Of a stretch of DNA of 44,592 bases, positions 6,465-14,810 are shown one piece after another. The position numbers were made by a program, and so were the translations under genes. The stretch is from Pseudogemmobacter faecipullorum (GTDB taxonomy: Bacteria > Pseudomonadota > Alphaproteobacteria > Rhodobacterales > Rhodobacteraceae), in assembly GCF_020539525.1 (NCBI RefSeq), contig NZ_JACDXX010000022.1, positions 1 through 44,592 on the forward strand, in the 5' to 3' direction. The notes beneath the pieces were generated by a model. That model was not told the origin of the DNA. It saw nothing but the letters and a program-made list of their open reading frames with translations, and did no database searches. Every line of letters begins with the position of its first letter. Within the stretch, counting starts at the first letter, position 1.

Positions 6465-7735
6465 ATCAAGTCGTCAATGACAGTTCGTTTTCTTACGTCC
6501 AGAGAAATCGGATCGGTGCCGATAACGACATCCAATGCTCTCAGCTCATCCAGCGAGTAGTCGAAGCTTGCGATATTGCCACAGAAGTGATTTTTCAGGG
6601 TCGCAACCATTACCTTCTTAGGCCCCCAAAATGTTCGGTTCTTCATGGTCATCAGTATTCGTCTCGCACCTACATCTACCTTGCTTCTCTTCGAAAGACC
6701 TATAATGGACTTTTCCATCCCTTCAAGAGCGGTATTGTGATGGTCAATTCCAAAGTAGTGACTATGCGTATGCTGGATATTTGAGACGTTCGATGTCCCA
6801 ATCATTACCACCTCTTTGTTCTCATCCTCAGGAAACTCAGATTCATATCTAAGGTAAGCCTCGGTTGCTGCATCCGAATCCCTGCTGACCATTTCCCAAG
6901 TAACGAAGTTTCCGTCTGTCCAGTCAAAAACCAAGATCCAGTTATTAAAATGGCCGGCCTTACTTTTTTCCATCTGACTCATGGACAATATGACATTCTC
7001 ATTTATGAAGCCAGAGATCTGCCCTTTACGTGATGCAGAGTTTATTATCGCCTCCGCCATTTCCCTCTTCTCCTGGAGGGTTAATTCCATCTTTGTCGGT
7101 ATTTGGCGGCTAACTTCCACTTCGTGAAGACAGTTTGAAAACTCCTTGAAGTAATCTATGACAAGCGGATCTCCTTCTTTTTCTTTGAGGCGAAATCCAT
7201 AAATTACAGATGTTCTTTCGATACTTTCCGACCAGTAGTGCTGGATTTTACTACGTATCTGGAGTTCCAACATTTTGCCGGACACTTCTAATATTATATG
7301 CAGGGCGCGATAGCCGGTATCATCTCTTCCCGCTTCCCTGTAGTCGGTTACTCGCGCTACCTTTGCGAAATTGCTGTCATTAAGTTTACCGGATATGAAG
7401 TCAAAAAGTTTATTAACATCATTGTTGTCATCAACAATGATCCTGCATCCGCCGATATCCTGCAGTTGAGTAAGTCTAACGCTAAATCTGTTAAGTTTTC
7501 GTAATATCTGAGGCTTTCTTTTAAGCCTTTGAGCTATATAGTAGTCGCCACCCCTCTCTTGCAGCCATCCTTGAAGCTCAAGAGTTAGTTTCGTCAGGGG
7601 ATCCAAGTGCTTCTTTCGATATTCATCGAAAACCCCCTCGAGTTCAAGCATTTCCTCATCATAGTCACGATTTGAATCGCTAAGGTATCGTCCGGCTTTA
7701 TCAATTTTAGTCTTTGATGTCATTTTCAAATTCAC
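6461..7735 (-). CDS. RelA/SpoT nucleotidyltransferase-domain protein (candidate toxSAS/anti-phage cargo)
   Basis: The 424-residue protein (420 if it starts at ATG 7723 instead of GTG 7735) carries a synthetase-type RelA_SpoT domain at about residues 40-190. Visible motifs are the R70xK72...K80 nucleotide-binding segment, DIGGCRIIV (93-101), GYRALH (141-146, with the GTP-stacking Tyr) and ELQIR (157-161). Known family enzymes transfer pyrophosphate from ATP to GTP/GDP or, in toxSAS/CapRel proteins, to other adenosines or tRNA. There is no HD hydrolase, TGS or ACT domain. Residues ~215-424 are a C-terminal region I do not recognise. The gene is clearly AT-richer than its neighbours and opposes the structural genes, which suggests recent acquisition. 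No separate antitoxin gene is visible, so regulation could lie in the C-terminal half. Confidence 0.82.
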   Translation of the reverse strand: MNLKMTSKTKIDKAGRYLSDSNRDYDEEMLELEGVFDEYRKKHLDPLTKLTLELQGWLQERGGDYYIAQRLKRKPQILRKLNRFSVRLTQLQDIGGCRIIVDDNNDVNKLFDFISGKLNDSNFAKVARVTDYREAGRDDTGYRALHIILEVSGKMLELQIRSKIQHYWSESIERTSVIYGFRLKEKEGDPLVIDYFKEFSNCLHEVEVSRQIPTKMELTLQEKREMAEAIINSASRKGQISGFINENVILSMSQMEKSKAGHFNNWILVFDWTDGNFVTWEMVSRDSDAATEAYLRYESEFPEDENKEVVMIGTSNVSNIQHTHSHYFGIDHHNTALEGMEKSIIGLSKRSKVDVGARRILMTMKNRTFWGPKKVMVATLKNHFCGNIASFDYSLDELRALDVVIGTDPISLDVRKRTVIDDLI

Positions 7736-7750
7736 CCAGTTTTGGGTAAG

Positions 7751-7778
7751 ATAGTCGTAAACCTGTCGGGAGAGTCAA
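7751..7778 (-). promoter_or_regulatory. Weak candidate promoter for the RelA/SpoT-domain gene
   Basis: On the minus strand TTGACT (7773-7778) and GACTAT (7751-7756) have a 16-bp spacer. Transcription would begin near 7745, close to the GTG at 7735 and ATG at 7723, leaving a very short leader. The -10 match is poor. Confidence 0.3.
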
Positions 7779-7820
7779 ATGCTATTCGTGCTGTCGAGGT
7801 GCGGGTAAGAAATGATATGC

Positions 7821-7831
7821 GGGGGGGGGGG
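7821..7831. repeat. Homopolymeric tract of 11 G
   Basis: Eleven consecutive G lie about 43 bp upstream of the candidate -35 of the RelA/SpoT gene, in an otherwise AT-rich stretch (7736-7970) without a convincing gene. Runs of this length slip during replication and can tune promoters, but they are also prone to sequencing-length error. Confidence 0.7.
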
Positions 7832-7970
7832 TATCTCTCAATTTCCACTCTATTCAGGGAACCGGCGTGTGGTGCTGCGCGCAAGATACGCCGGAATATA
7901 ACTTTTTCAGGATTCACACGCTGCGCGGGTAATGTTACATTATAACAGTTAGTGCTGTTGTGAGTGTTCC

Positions 7971-8273
7971 ATGTCCGTTCCCTTGCCCCTCATCCGGGCG
8001 CACCTGAATCTTGACGACGACCGCGACCCAGATCTGCTGAGCCACTATGCCAACGTGGCGGCGCTCTGGGTCGCGGCCTATACCGGGCAACCCTTCACCG
8101 CTGACAACGCGCTGATGGTGCAGGCAGCCCTCCTGCTGGTGGCGCACCAGTATGAGAGCCGCGAGGGCGTGACCTTTGCCAGTCCCTATCAACTCCCCTT
8201 CGGCGTCCATGACCTGCTGTCGCCGCTGAAAGAGCGCGTAACCGGCTACCAGCCCGACACGGTGGCCCCGTAA
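7971..8273 (+). CDS. Head-tail connector protein, gp6-like
   Basis: The 100-residue protein follows the pattern of HK97 gp6-like connectors. LIRAHLNLDDDRDPDLLSHY leads to a helix ending in YTGQPF, followed by an ALLLVAHQYESREG helix and a C-terminal DLLSPLKERV. Such proteins form a ring under the portal that links head and tail. It starts at ATG 7971 after the AT-rich cargo, where the structural operon resumes, and its stop overlaps the next start (TAATG). In typical phages it directly follows the capsid gene; here about 4.4 kb separate the two. Confidence 0.8.
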   Translation: MSVPLPLIRAHLNLDDDRDPDLLSHYANVAALWVAAYTGQPFTADNALMVQAALLLVAHQYESREGVTFASPYQLPFGVHDLLSPLKERVTGYQPDTVAP

Positions 8274-8731
8274 TGGCCCGCTATGTCCAAGGGGCCGATG
8301 CGCTTAAACGCAAGCTGGCGGCGCTTCCGGCTGCTGTGGCTGCCGCCCTGAACCCTGCCTTGAAGAAATCTGCCGAGGAAATCGCAGCCGATGCCCGCGC
8401 CTTGGCAGAGGCTTCACGGCGCACGGGCAGCCTTGCGGATTCGATTGATGCCACCGGCCCCGGTGAAACCACGCCCGCCTATGCTGCCGATGGTGGCAAG
8501 CGCACCGCCGAGGATGGGCAGGCATTCGTCACGGCAGGCAGCCCCGAGGCCCGGCATGGCCATCTGGTGGAGTTCGGCACCGAGGAACGCCACCACAAAG
8601 ACGGCACCAGCACCGGCACCATGCCCGCTGAGCCGTTCCTGCTGCCCGCGTGGCGGCTGAATATGACCCGCGTGAAGAACCGCCTGCGCCGTGTGATCCG
8701 CGCCGAGGCCAAAAAGGTGGCGCAGCAATGA
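8273..8731 (+). CDS. HK97 gp10-family tail completion/terminator protein
   Basis: The 152-residue protein has the gp10 layout: an N-terminal ADALKRKLAALP helix, an ALKKSAEEIAADARALA helix, then RRTGSLADSI. It ends with an HGHLVEFGTEERH segment and a PAEPFLLPAW motif before a basic tail. Family members join or terminate the tail at the head-proximal end. It is translationally coupled on both sides, with a 1-bp overlap upstream and a 4-bp ATGA overlap downstream. Confidence 0.85.
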   Translation: MARYVQGADALKRKLAALPAAVAAALNPALKKSAEEIAADARALAEASRRTGSLADSIDATGPGETTPAYAADGGKRTAEDGQAFVTAGSPEARHGHLVEFGTEERHHKDGTSTGTMPAEPFLLPAWRLNMTRVKNRLRRVIRAEAKKVAQQ

Positions 8732-9150
8732 CCGATCCGAGTCTGTCGCTTCAAACCCTGATCGGTGATCTGCTTGCAGCCGATCCGAAGATCACCGGGC
8801 ATGTGGACCCGGTGAATATCCGGGCCGGTGCCATTCGCCCCGACAATCTGCCTGCAATTGTGCTGGCACCCGCACGGGTGGCCTTTCTGGGCCATGCCTC
8901 GGGCGGCCATGTCGTGGCCGAGGTCCGCATGATGCTGCACCTCTGGGCCGTGGAGGATGGCAGCACGGTTGCGCAGGCCGTTGCGGGTGCCGCGATGCTG
9001 GCCCTGATGGATGCGCCCCGGTCCGATGGCTTTGCCATTGATGACTGGCAGCGCCCGGAACTGGTGTGGATGCGCGACCCTGCACCCGAGCGCAGTTACA
9101 CCCATGGCACCATCGCTCTGCGGGCGGTGCTGCGGTGGAGGGCTGAATGA
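8728..9150 (+). CDS. DUF3168-family tail completion protein
   Basis: From ATG 8728, which overlaps the gp10-like stop, the frame gives 140 residues with the DUF3168 pattern. An N-terminal LQTLIGDLLAADP helix is followed by several strands, an EVRMMLHLWAVEDG strand, a helix ending in AMLALMD, and a final SYTHGTIALRAVLRW strand. Proteins of this family act as tail terminator or completion proteins. An upstream in-frame ATG at 8650 would extend into the gp10-like gene and has no family similarity. Confidence 0.8.
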   Translation: MTDPSLSLQTLIGDLLAADPKITGHVDPVNIRAGAIRPDNLPAIVLAPARVAFLGHASGGHVVAEVRMMLHLWAVEDGSTVAQAVAGAAMLALMDAPRSDGFAIDDWQRPELVWMRDPAPERSYTHGTIALRAVLRWRAE

Positions 9151-9461
9151 TGCGGGCCGGAAAACTGCAACATCGGATCGAGCTGCAACGCCTTTCTGAA
9201 AGCCTCGGACCGAACCGGCAGGCGGTGCAGACCTGGACCACCTATGCCAGCGGCAAGGCCGAGCTGCGCCAGTCGGGCCTGTCCGAGTTCCTGACCACCT
9301 TCGGCGAAGGCATGAGCAATAACGCGGTGTTCCTGCTGCGCTGGCTGCCCGGCGTGGCCGTGTCTGATCGCATCCTGCATGGCGGGAAGGTCTGGAACAT
9401 CGTCGCCATTGCCGAAATCGGGCGGCGCAAAGGCATCGAGCTTCGGGCGGTGGCAGCATGA
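9147..9461 (+). CDS. Head-tail adaptor/head closure protein
   Basis: The 104-residue protein matches the phage head-tail joining family: it begins RAGKLQHRIELQR, has a VQTWTTYASGKAELR strand pair, and ends with a DRILHGGKVWNIVAIAEIGRRKGIELRAV segment. It would close the connector and dock the tail. Two adjacent ATGs (9147 and 9150) are both possible starts. Both ends overlap neighbours by 4 bp, so it belongs to the same tightly coupled operon as genes 7971-11463. Confidence 0.82.
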   Translation: MMRAGKLQHRIELQRLSESLGPNRQAVQTWTTYASGKAELRQSGLSEFLTTFGEGMSNNAVFLLRWLPGVAVSDRILHGGKVWNIVAIAEIGRRKGIELRAVAA

Positions 9462-9850
9462 GCAAGCACCTGCGCGGCGTGAAGCCCGCACCCGCTGTCG
9501 ATGCCGAGGCCCTGACCAAAGCACCGCCTGCACCGGCTTGGCTGACCAGCCACGCCAAGGCCGAGTGGCGGCGCATCATGCCGCAACTGATCGCCCGGCA
9601 GATGATCACGCGGGCCGATCTGGCAGGCATCGAGAACTATTGCGTGGCGGCGGGCGCGGTTCGCCAGATCGCGGATATTCTTGCGTTGAACCCGGTGCCT
9701 GACCTGAAGCTGGCAGGGTTGCAAATCCGCTATGCGCAAACAGCCCGCCAGCTTGCCGCTGAATATGGCCTGACCCCGACTAGCCGGGCGCGGATGGGGG
9801 CTGCCCCTGAAGCCGAGGATGACACCGACAACCCGCTGGCGGTGGCATGA
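9458..9850 (+). CDS. Terminase small subunit, P27 family
   Basis: The 130-residue protein has the P27 TerS outline: an N-terminal proline/alanine-rich arm, PAWLTSHAKAEWRRIMPQL, a helix LAGIENYCVAAGAVRQI, and a C-terminal helix before an acidic tail. TerS recognises phage DNA and loads it onto TerL. It overlaps the adaptor gene upstream and TerL downstream by 4 bp each. In HK97-like phages TerS/TerL precede the portal; here they come after the connector block. Confidence 0.82.
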   Translation: MSKHLRGVKPAPAVDAEALTKAPPAPAWLTSHAKAEWRRIMPQLIARQMITRADLAGIENYCVAAGAVRQIADILALNPVPDLKLAGLQIRYAQTARQLAAEYGLTPTSRARMGAAPEAEDDTDNPLAVA

Positions 9851-11463
9851 TGGCAGGTAGCACCTTCCCGGCGTGGGTATTTGATAATTCGCCCATCCCT
9901 GACCCTCTCGAGCATGGAGAGCGGGCGGTTCAGTTTCTGAGGCTTCTGCGGCATCCGAACAGCAAGGCGAAGGGTCGCGGCTTTCAGCTCTACCCTTGGC
10001 AGGAGCGGATTGTGCGCATGATCTATGGGCCTCGCAACCCTGACGGCAGCCGGATCGTGAAGACCGTTATGCTGTTGCTGCCTCGGGGCAACCGCAAGAC
10101 CAGTTTGGCCGCTGCCTTGGCGTTGCTGCACTTGTTCGGCCCGGAATCCCGCGCTGCCGGGCAGGTGCTCTTTGCCGCCTGTGACCGCGAACAGGCGTCC
10201 ATCGGTTTCCGTGAGGCCGCCAATATCATCCGCGAAGATCGCCGCCTGCTGGATGCGGTCAAAATCCGCGATGCCTTCAACAGCAAGAAACAGATCACCT
10301 ATCTGCGGAACGGCACCACGCTGACCGCGCTGGCCTCGGATGGCGGCGCAGCGCATGGCCTGACCCCGAGCTTCACCCTGATTGATGAGATCCACGCCTG
10401 GAAAGGCCGCGACCTCTGGGAAGCGATCAAATCAGGTCAGGCTAAGACCGACGACACGCTGATGGTCATCGCCACCACGGCGGGGCGCGGTGCTGAGGGG
10501 CTGGCGGCTGATCAGTTCAATTACGCGGTGCAGGTGGCAAAGGGCGAGATCGTCAACCCCGAGTATCTGCCTGTGCTGTTCATGGCGGAACCGGATGACG
10601 ATTGGCGGGATGAACAGGTTTGGTGCAAGGTGAACCCCGGCTTGCCCTTTGGCTTCCCCTCACTCTCGGGCCTGCGGGCGCTGGCGAAAGAGGCCGAGGG
10701 CAACCCGTCCGAGCTTGCCAGCTTCCGGCAATTCAACCTGAACATCTGGCAGGCCAACAGCCGTGACCCGCTGTTTGATCTGCCGACCTATGACGCCCGC
10801 AAGCTCGATGATGATCCTGCCGACCTTGAAGCACTTCCGGCCTATATCGGCGTGGACCTGTCGCAGACCGGCGACTTGACTGCCGTAGCGATTGCCTTCC
10901 GGCACCCGGATGGGCAGATCACCTTGCGCAATACCTGCTTTGTGCCGGGTGCCGATCTGGAAAGCCGCGCGCACCGCGACCGCGCGCCTTACCAGCAATG
11001 GGCTGACCGTGACCTGATCCAGCTTTGCCCCGGTGGCGTGATCGACCAGCGCCAAGTTGAAGACCATATCCGCGAACTTTGCGGCACCTATGACGTGCAA
11101 GAGATCGCGGTGGACCCCGCGCTGGCCCGCGTCTTGTCGCAGAACCTGTCCGATGATGGCCTGCCGGTGTTCACCCATCCGCAAAGTGCGGTGATCATGT
11201 CCGAAGCCACCGGAAATCTGGTGCGCGTGGTGAATGGCGAGATGATCCGGCATGACGGCGACCCTGTGCTGCGCCAGCATTTTGACAATGTGGCCGTGAG
11301 CCAGAACCCGCAATCCGGCTTGGTGCGGATGCACAAGCAGCGCAGCAATGGCCGCATTGATGCCGCCGTTGCATCGGCCATGGCAGTGTCGCGCGCCGTG
11401 ACCGCCCACAACAAGAAATCCCGCTATGATGACCCGGATGTTCTGGGCCTGACCACGATTTAA
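9847..11463 (+). CDS. Terminase large subunit
   Basis: The 538-residue protein is a complete packaging motor. The ATPase half has an adenine-motif region LYPWQERIV (48-56), Walker A PRGNRKTS (79-86), Walker B LIDE (178-181) and coupling motif TTAGRG (210-215). The nuclease half begins YIGVDLS with Asp337, followed later by the AVDPA and DAAVASAMA segments typical of terminase_1 proteins. It would translocate DNA into the prohead and cut concatemers. The ATG overlaps the TerS stop. Length and motifs are intact, which argues that packaging is under selection. Confidence 0.93.
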   Translation: MMAGSTFPAWVFDNSPIPDPLEHGERAVQFLRLLRHPNSKAKGRGFQLYPWQERIVRMIYGPRNPDGSRIVKTVMLLLPRGNRKTSLAAALALLHLFGPESRAAGQVLFAACDREQASIGFREAANIIREDRRLLDAVKIRDAFNSKKQITYLRNGTTLTALASDGGAAHGLTPSFTLIDEIHAWKGRDLWEAIKSGQAKTDDTLMVIATTAGRGAEGLAADQFNYAVQVAKGEIVNPEYLPVLFMAEPDDDWRDEQVWCKVNPGLPFGFPSLSGLRALAKEAEGNPSELASFRQFNLNIWQANSRDPLFDLPTYDARKLDDDPADLEALPAYIGVDLSQTGDLTAVAIAFRHPDGQITLRNTCFVPGADLESRAHRDRAPYQQWADRDLIQLCPGGVIDQRQVEDHIRELCGTYDVQEIAVDPALARVLSQNLSDDGLPVFTHPQSAVIMSEATGNLVRVVNGEMIRHDGDPVLRQHFDNVAVSQNPQSGLVRMHKQRSNGRIDAAVASAMAVSRAVTAHNKKSRYDDPDVLGLTTI

Positions 11464-11476
11464 AAGGTAACTGAGT

Positions 11477-13864
11477 ATGTCCGACGCCGATATGATGGGC
11501 TTGATCATCAAGCTGGAGGCGCAGACGCGCAATCTTCAGCGCGACTTTGCCCGCGCCAATTCCATCCAGGCCCGCGCTGCGCGGCAGATGGAGGCCAAAG
11601 CGAAGCAATCCGCCGACAACATCGCCAGAACCTATGAGGGGCTGGGCGGGCGTATCGGCAATGCCTTCAGGAATATCAGCTTGCCGCAGGTGGCGGGGAT
11701 GCTGGGTATGGGTGCAGGCATCGGCGTGGCCGGTGCTGTCGGCGCTGTGCGCAACCTCACCAAAGAGATGGCAGAGCTGTCCAATGAGGCGAAGCGCGCC
11801 GGGATCGGCCTTGAAGCGTTTCAGGAGTGGAAGTTCGTCGCCGAGCAGAACCGCATCGGTATCGACGCCCTGACAGATGGTTTCAAAGAGCTGCATATCC
11901 GGGCGGGCGAGTTCTTCCTTGATGGGACTGGGGCCGGTGCGGAAGCCTTCAAGAAGCTGGGCTATTCCGCCGAGGAACTGAAAGGGAAGCTGAAAGACCC
12001 CTCAAACCTGATGGTGGAAATCCTCGAGCGGTTGTCTCAACTGGATCAGGCCAGCCAGTCCTTCCTTCTTGAAGAAATCTTTGGCGGGGCCGGTGGCGAA
12101 CAGTTCTCTGCCCTTCTGGGCCAGGGTGAGGCAGCCCTGCGCCAGACCATCCAGCGCGCCCATGAGACCGGCGCGGTGCTGGATGAGGAACTGATCCGCA
12201 AGGCCGCCGAGGTTGACGCTAAATGGCTTGCCATGACGGCAACCGCGTCCAACTGGGCAAAGGCTACAATTATCGGGCTTGTCGCCACCGGAGCCGAGCT
12301 GGTGGACCTGCGGGCCAGGATGGATGAGCTGTTCCCGGATGAGGCCGCAGGGCGGGCTGTGCTGGGTGATGGCGTCTATGACGCTCTGGCGCAGGACCGT
12401 GACGCGCTTGAAGCTGTCTCGCATGATGTGGAGGCGCTGCGGGCGCAATACGACTCTCTGGGACATGAGGCGATTGGGACCGCCAGCCAGATGAGCGCGC
12501 TTGCCGATCAGCTCGACGCCATGGGCATGGCAGATCAGGCGGCTATTATCCGCAGCTATGCGGAGGGGCTGCGCGAGGTGGCGCGGGACTATGCACAGGG
12601 CGCAATCACCGCCGATGAGTTCGCAGAGAAGATTCAGGCGGTGCAGCGTGATGCAGAGACCGCTTTCACGGCTCTGCAGGACGTAGACGGCGTATCCTTC
12701 ACCCGCGCCATTGCTGAAATGCAGCGCATGGGCGGTGTCATGACTGGCCTGATCGGTCTGGCAAGGACGCTGCGCGGCTCACTGCCCGGCGCAGCATCGC
12801 CCACTGACCCCGCCACGCCAATTGTCGGCACTGTCGACAGCCTGATGCCGCCGAACCCGGCCACCTATGTTGCCGCCAGCCCGCGCCCCAATGCCCGCCC
12901 GGATGGCTGGGAAGCAGATATGGATGGCGATGGTGTTCCGGACGCGCTGCAGGAAAGCAGCAAAAGCAAGGGCGGTGGCGGTGCTACCGCAAGTGATGAA
13001 TTCGCCCGCGTTGTCCAGGGGCTGAACCAGAAGCGGATCGCTCTGGAGGCCGAGGCGGTGGCGCTTGTCGCGGCCCGGGAAGCCGGGACCGGATATGCTG
13101 ATGCGATTGAACTGGCCCGCACCCGCGCCGAGCTGCTGAACGCGGCGCAACAGGCCGGGAAGCAAATCACGCCCGCCCTGACCGCCGAGATTGACCGGCT
13201 GGCACAGGCCCATGTGGCGGCTGGCAATGCAGCCCAGAAGGCAGCCGATGATCTGCAGGCGGTGGAGGATCGCGGCAAGAAAGGTGCTGATGCGCTGTCG
13301 GACGTGTTTACCAGCGTCCTGACCGGGGCTGCCTCTGCCGAGGAAGCACTGGCCGGTCTGCTGATGGAAATCGCTAAGGCGCAATTGAACAAGATGTTCG
13401 TGAACATGTTCACGGGCGGGGCCGGTGGTGGCATCGGTGAGTTCGTCGGCGGGCTGCTGGGCTTTGCCGATGGCGGATTCACCGGGCCGGGCGGGAAATA
13501 CGAACCGGCGGGCGTGGTCCACAAGGGGGAGTATGTGTTCTCGAAAGAGACGGTGCAGCGCCTCGGGGCTGCGAACCTCGACAGACTCCACCAGAGCGCC
13601 CGCAAGGGCTATGCAAGCGGCGGGCTGGTCGGTGACGCCGGAAAGATCGCACAGGCTGCCAGCGCGCGTTCTGTGGACTCTGCGAGGGCATCCGCACCGC
13701 AGATCACGATCAGCGCCCCGGTGACGGTGAATGCCAGCGGTGGAACGCCCGAAGCAAATGCCGATCTGGCGGCACAGGTCGCAAAGCAATCCGAGGCCAT
13801 GTTCCGGGCGCTGGTGCAGAACGAGATCGTCAAGCAAATGCGACCGGGCGGCATGTTGCGCTGA
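11477..13864 (+). CDS. Tail tape measure protein
   Basis: The 795-residue protein begins with a coiled-coil ([20 protein letters not shown]), has a glycine/alanine hydrophobic patch (about 74-92), long helical segments, and a C-terminal tape-measure signature: [27 protein letters not shown] and YASGGLVGD. Tape measures set tail length; by the usual ~0.15 nm per residue this predicts a tail of roughly 120 nm. An EF-hand-like loop D481-M-D-G-D-G-V-P-D489 sits in the middle, which is uncommon. It follows TerL directly rather than a tail tube and chaperone pair, and no minor tail genes follow. The start ATG has AAGGT about 8 bp upstream. Confidence 0.9.
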   Translation: MSDADMMGLIIKLEAQTRNLQRDFARANSIQARAARQMEAKAKQSADNIARTYEGLGGRIGNAFRNISLPQVAGMLGMGAGIGVAGAVGAVRNLTKEMAELSNEAKRAGIGLEAFQEWKFVAEQNRIGIDALTDGFKELHIRAGEFFLDGTGAGAEAFKKLGYSAEELKGKLKDPSNLMVEILERLSQLDQASQSFLLEEIFGGAGGEQFSALLGQGEAALRQTIQRAHETGAVLDEELIRKAAEVDAKWLAMTATASNWAKATIIGLVATGAELVDLRARMDELFPDEAAGRAVLGDGVYDALAQDRDALEAVSHDVEALRAQYDSLGHEAIGTASQMSALADQLDAMGMADQAAIIRSYAEGLREVARDYAQGAITADEFAEKIQAVQRDAETAFTALQDVDGVSFTRAIAEMQRMGGVMTGLIGLARTLRGSLPGAASPTDPATPIVGTVDSLMPPNPATYVAASPRPNARPDGWEADMDGDGVPDALQESSKSKGGGGATASDEFARVVQGLNQKRIALEAEAVALVAAREAGTGYADAIELARTRAELLNAAQQAGKQITPALTAEIDRLAQAHVAAGNAAQKAADDLQAVEDRGKKGADALSDVFTSVLTGAASAEEALAGLLMEIAKAQLNKMFVNMFTGGAGGGIGEFVGGLLGFADGGFTGPGGKYEPAGVVHKGEYVFSKETVQRLGAANLDRLHQSARKGYASGGLVGDAGKIAQAASARSVDSARASAPQITISAPVTVNASGGTPEANADLAAQVAKQSEAMFRALVQNEIVKQMRPGGMLR

Positions 13865-13876
13865 GACTCACGGAGA

Positions 13877-13892
13877 GGGCGCAGGAGCGCCC
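13877..13892 (+). terminator. GC-rich hairpin after tape measure gene
   Basis: A perfect stem (GGGCGC / GCGCCC, loop AGGA) lies 12 bp after the tape measure stop. It lacks a T run, so it could be a weak terminator or an mRNA 3'-end stabiliser. Confidence 0.35.
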
Positions 13893-13922
13893 CTGTGGTG
13901 CCGGGTGCGGGTGTGAGCGAAA

Positions 13923-13952
13923 AGAGGGGTCACGCGCCTGTGCGACCCCTCT
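13923..13952. terminator. Hairpin, possible bidirectional terminator
   Basis: AGAGGGGTC (13923-13931) pairs perfectly with GACCCCTCT (13944-13952). It lies between the tape measure gene and the control region, with no strong T run on either side. Confidence 0.35.
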
Positions 13953-14054
13953 CTGAGTCTCTGCGGGCCTGTAGGTATGGAGCCGGGGCGCGGGGCTTAT
14001 CATCCCGAGGGAAGGAGAGCGGGCGCAGCCCGCGATACGACCGGGAGAGGGTGT

Positions 14055-14211
14055 GTCAGATTTCCTGTCCACGCTTCCGTAAAGAATAAGATACTTAATA
14101 AAAGAGTAACTATACATATACGGAGACATGGACAGGAAATCTGACGCTCCCATCCTCAAACCCGCCTCGGGATTACAAAGCTTGCGCCAAAACTCGGACA
14201 GGAAATCTGAC
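14055..14211. repeat. Three copies of a 16-bp motif (one inverted, two direct) in a 437-bp gene-free control region
   Basis: GGACAGGAAATCTGAC occurs inverted at 14055-14070 and direct at 14130-14145 and 14196-14211. The two direct copies share 18 bp. Copies 1 and 2 form an inverted repeat around 59 bp of AT-rich DNA. The stretch 13865-14301 holds no convincing gene, so the motifs are probably regulatory: operators for the downstream ribbon-helix-helix-like protein, or part of an origin. Terminal repeats of a vanished small insertion element are an alternative. Confidence 0.65.
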
Positions 14212-14301
14212 GCGAGTGATTAAGTGTCGGGATGCTACTTGAACATAGGAACACCAGTGCCTATATATGGGCGGTGAGCAATCTATCAAATGGTGTCGTA
14301 A

Positions 14302-14751
14302 ATGTCCTTTAATCTCAAGCTGCCGGATGAACGCGGCAAGCAACTGCAACTGATCGCCGAAAACGAGGGGAAAACTGTTGTTGATGTGATCACTGATTTC
14401 ATCCGGTCCAAAGTCGCGGCGGGCGTGATCCCTGCCGATCTGCCCTTTGCTGACACCAAAAAGACTCCCGACGGCGTGGCAGTGGTGCTGCCGGGGTTCT
14501 CCGGCGAGGTTCCGGTTCAAGAAGTGCCAGCCTTGGCCGATGTCCTGCGCGATGCTGCAGAAAAACTGACCCCAGCCGATATTGAGCGAAAGCACCGGCT
14601 CATTGAGGGCATGGCCGCGCTGACCGGCATCAAGGTGAAGCGCATGGCGCAGGGTGTGAAACTGATTTCACCGATCACCGGCCAAGAGTATCCGCTCGCT
14701 TTTGGCGTCGCCGCTGATCTTGCGGACCAAATCGAGCGCGCCGCAGAATAG
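14302..14751 (+). CDS. Putative ribbon-helix-helix-like DNA-binding protein
   Basis: The 149-residue protein has an N-terminal SFNLKLPDERGKQLQLI strand-helix followed by VVDVITDFIRSKVAAG, the outline of an Arc/MetJ-type ribbon-helix-helix fold (about residues 2-40). The rest is unfamiliar, with a hydrophobic segment around residues 50-70 and helices to the end. A role as the element's regulator, binding the three 16-bp repeats just upstream, is attractive but inferred from position. No other repressor candidate is present. The gene is followed by a hairpin terminator at 14753-14784. Confidence 0.5.
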   Translation: MSFNLKLPDERGKQLQLIAENEGKTVVDVITDFIRSKVAAGVIPADLPFADTKKTPDGVAVVLPGFSGEVPVQEVPALADVLRDAAEKLTPADIERKHRLIEGMAALTGIKVKRMAQGVKLISPITGQEYPLAFGVAADLADQIERAAE

Positions 14752-14752
14752 A

Positions 14753-14784
14753 GAAAGGGCCAGCGCGCCAACGCTGACCCTTTC
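14753..14784 (+). terminator. Hairpin terminator between the two control-region genes
   Basis: GAAAGGG-C-CAGCG pairs with CGCTG-A-CCCTTTC (one mismatch, loop of 6). It begins 2 bp after the stop of the upstream gene. The 3' arm supplies only a short T run. Confidence 0.5.
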
Positions 14785-14810
14785 GGAAGTCCAAATCCAA
14801 GGCTGAATCT

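Noticed and set aside
7742-7945. Small open frame between the RelA/SpoT gene and the connector
   Set aside because: It runs through the G11 tract and candidate promoter, has no ribosome site, and no protein-like pattern.
14055-14145. A miniature transposable element with terminal inverted repeats
   Set aside because: An inverted pair surrounds 59 bp, but a third, direct copy nearby and no visible target duplication make operator or origin sites more likely; kept as an alternative only.
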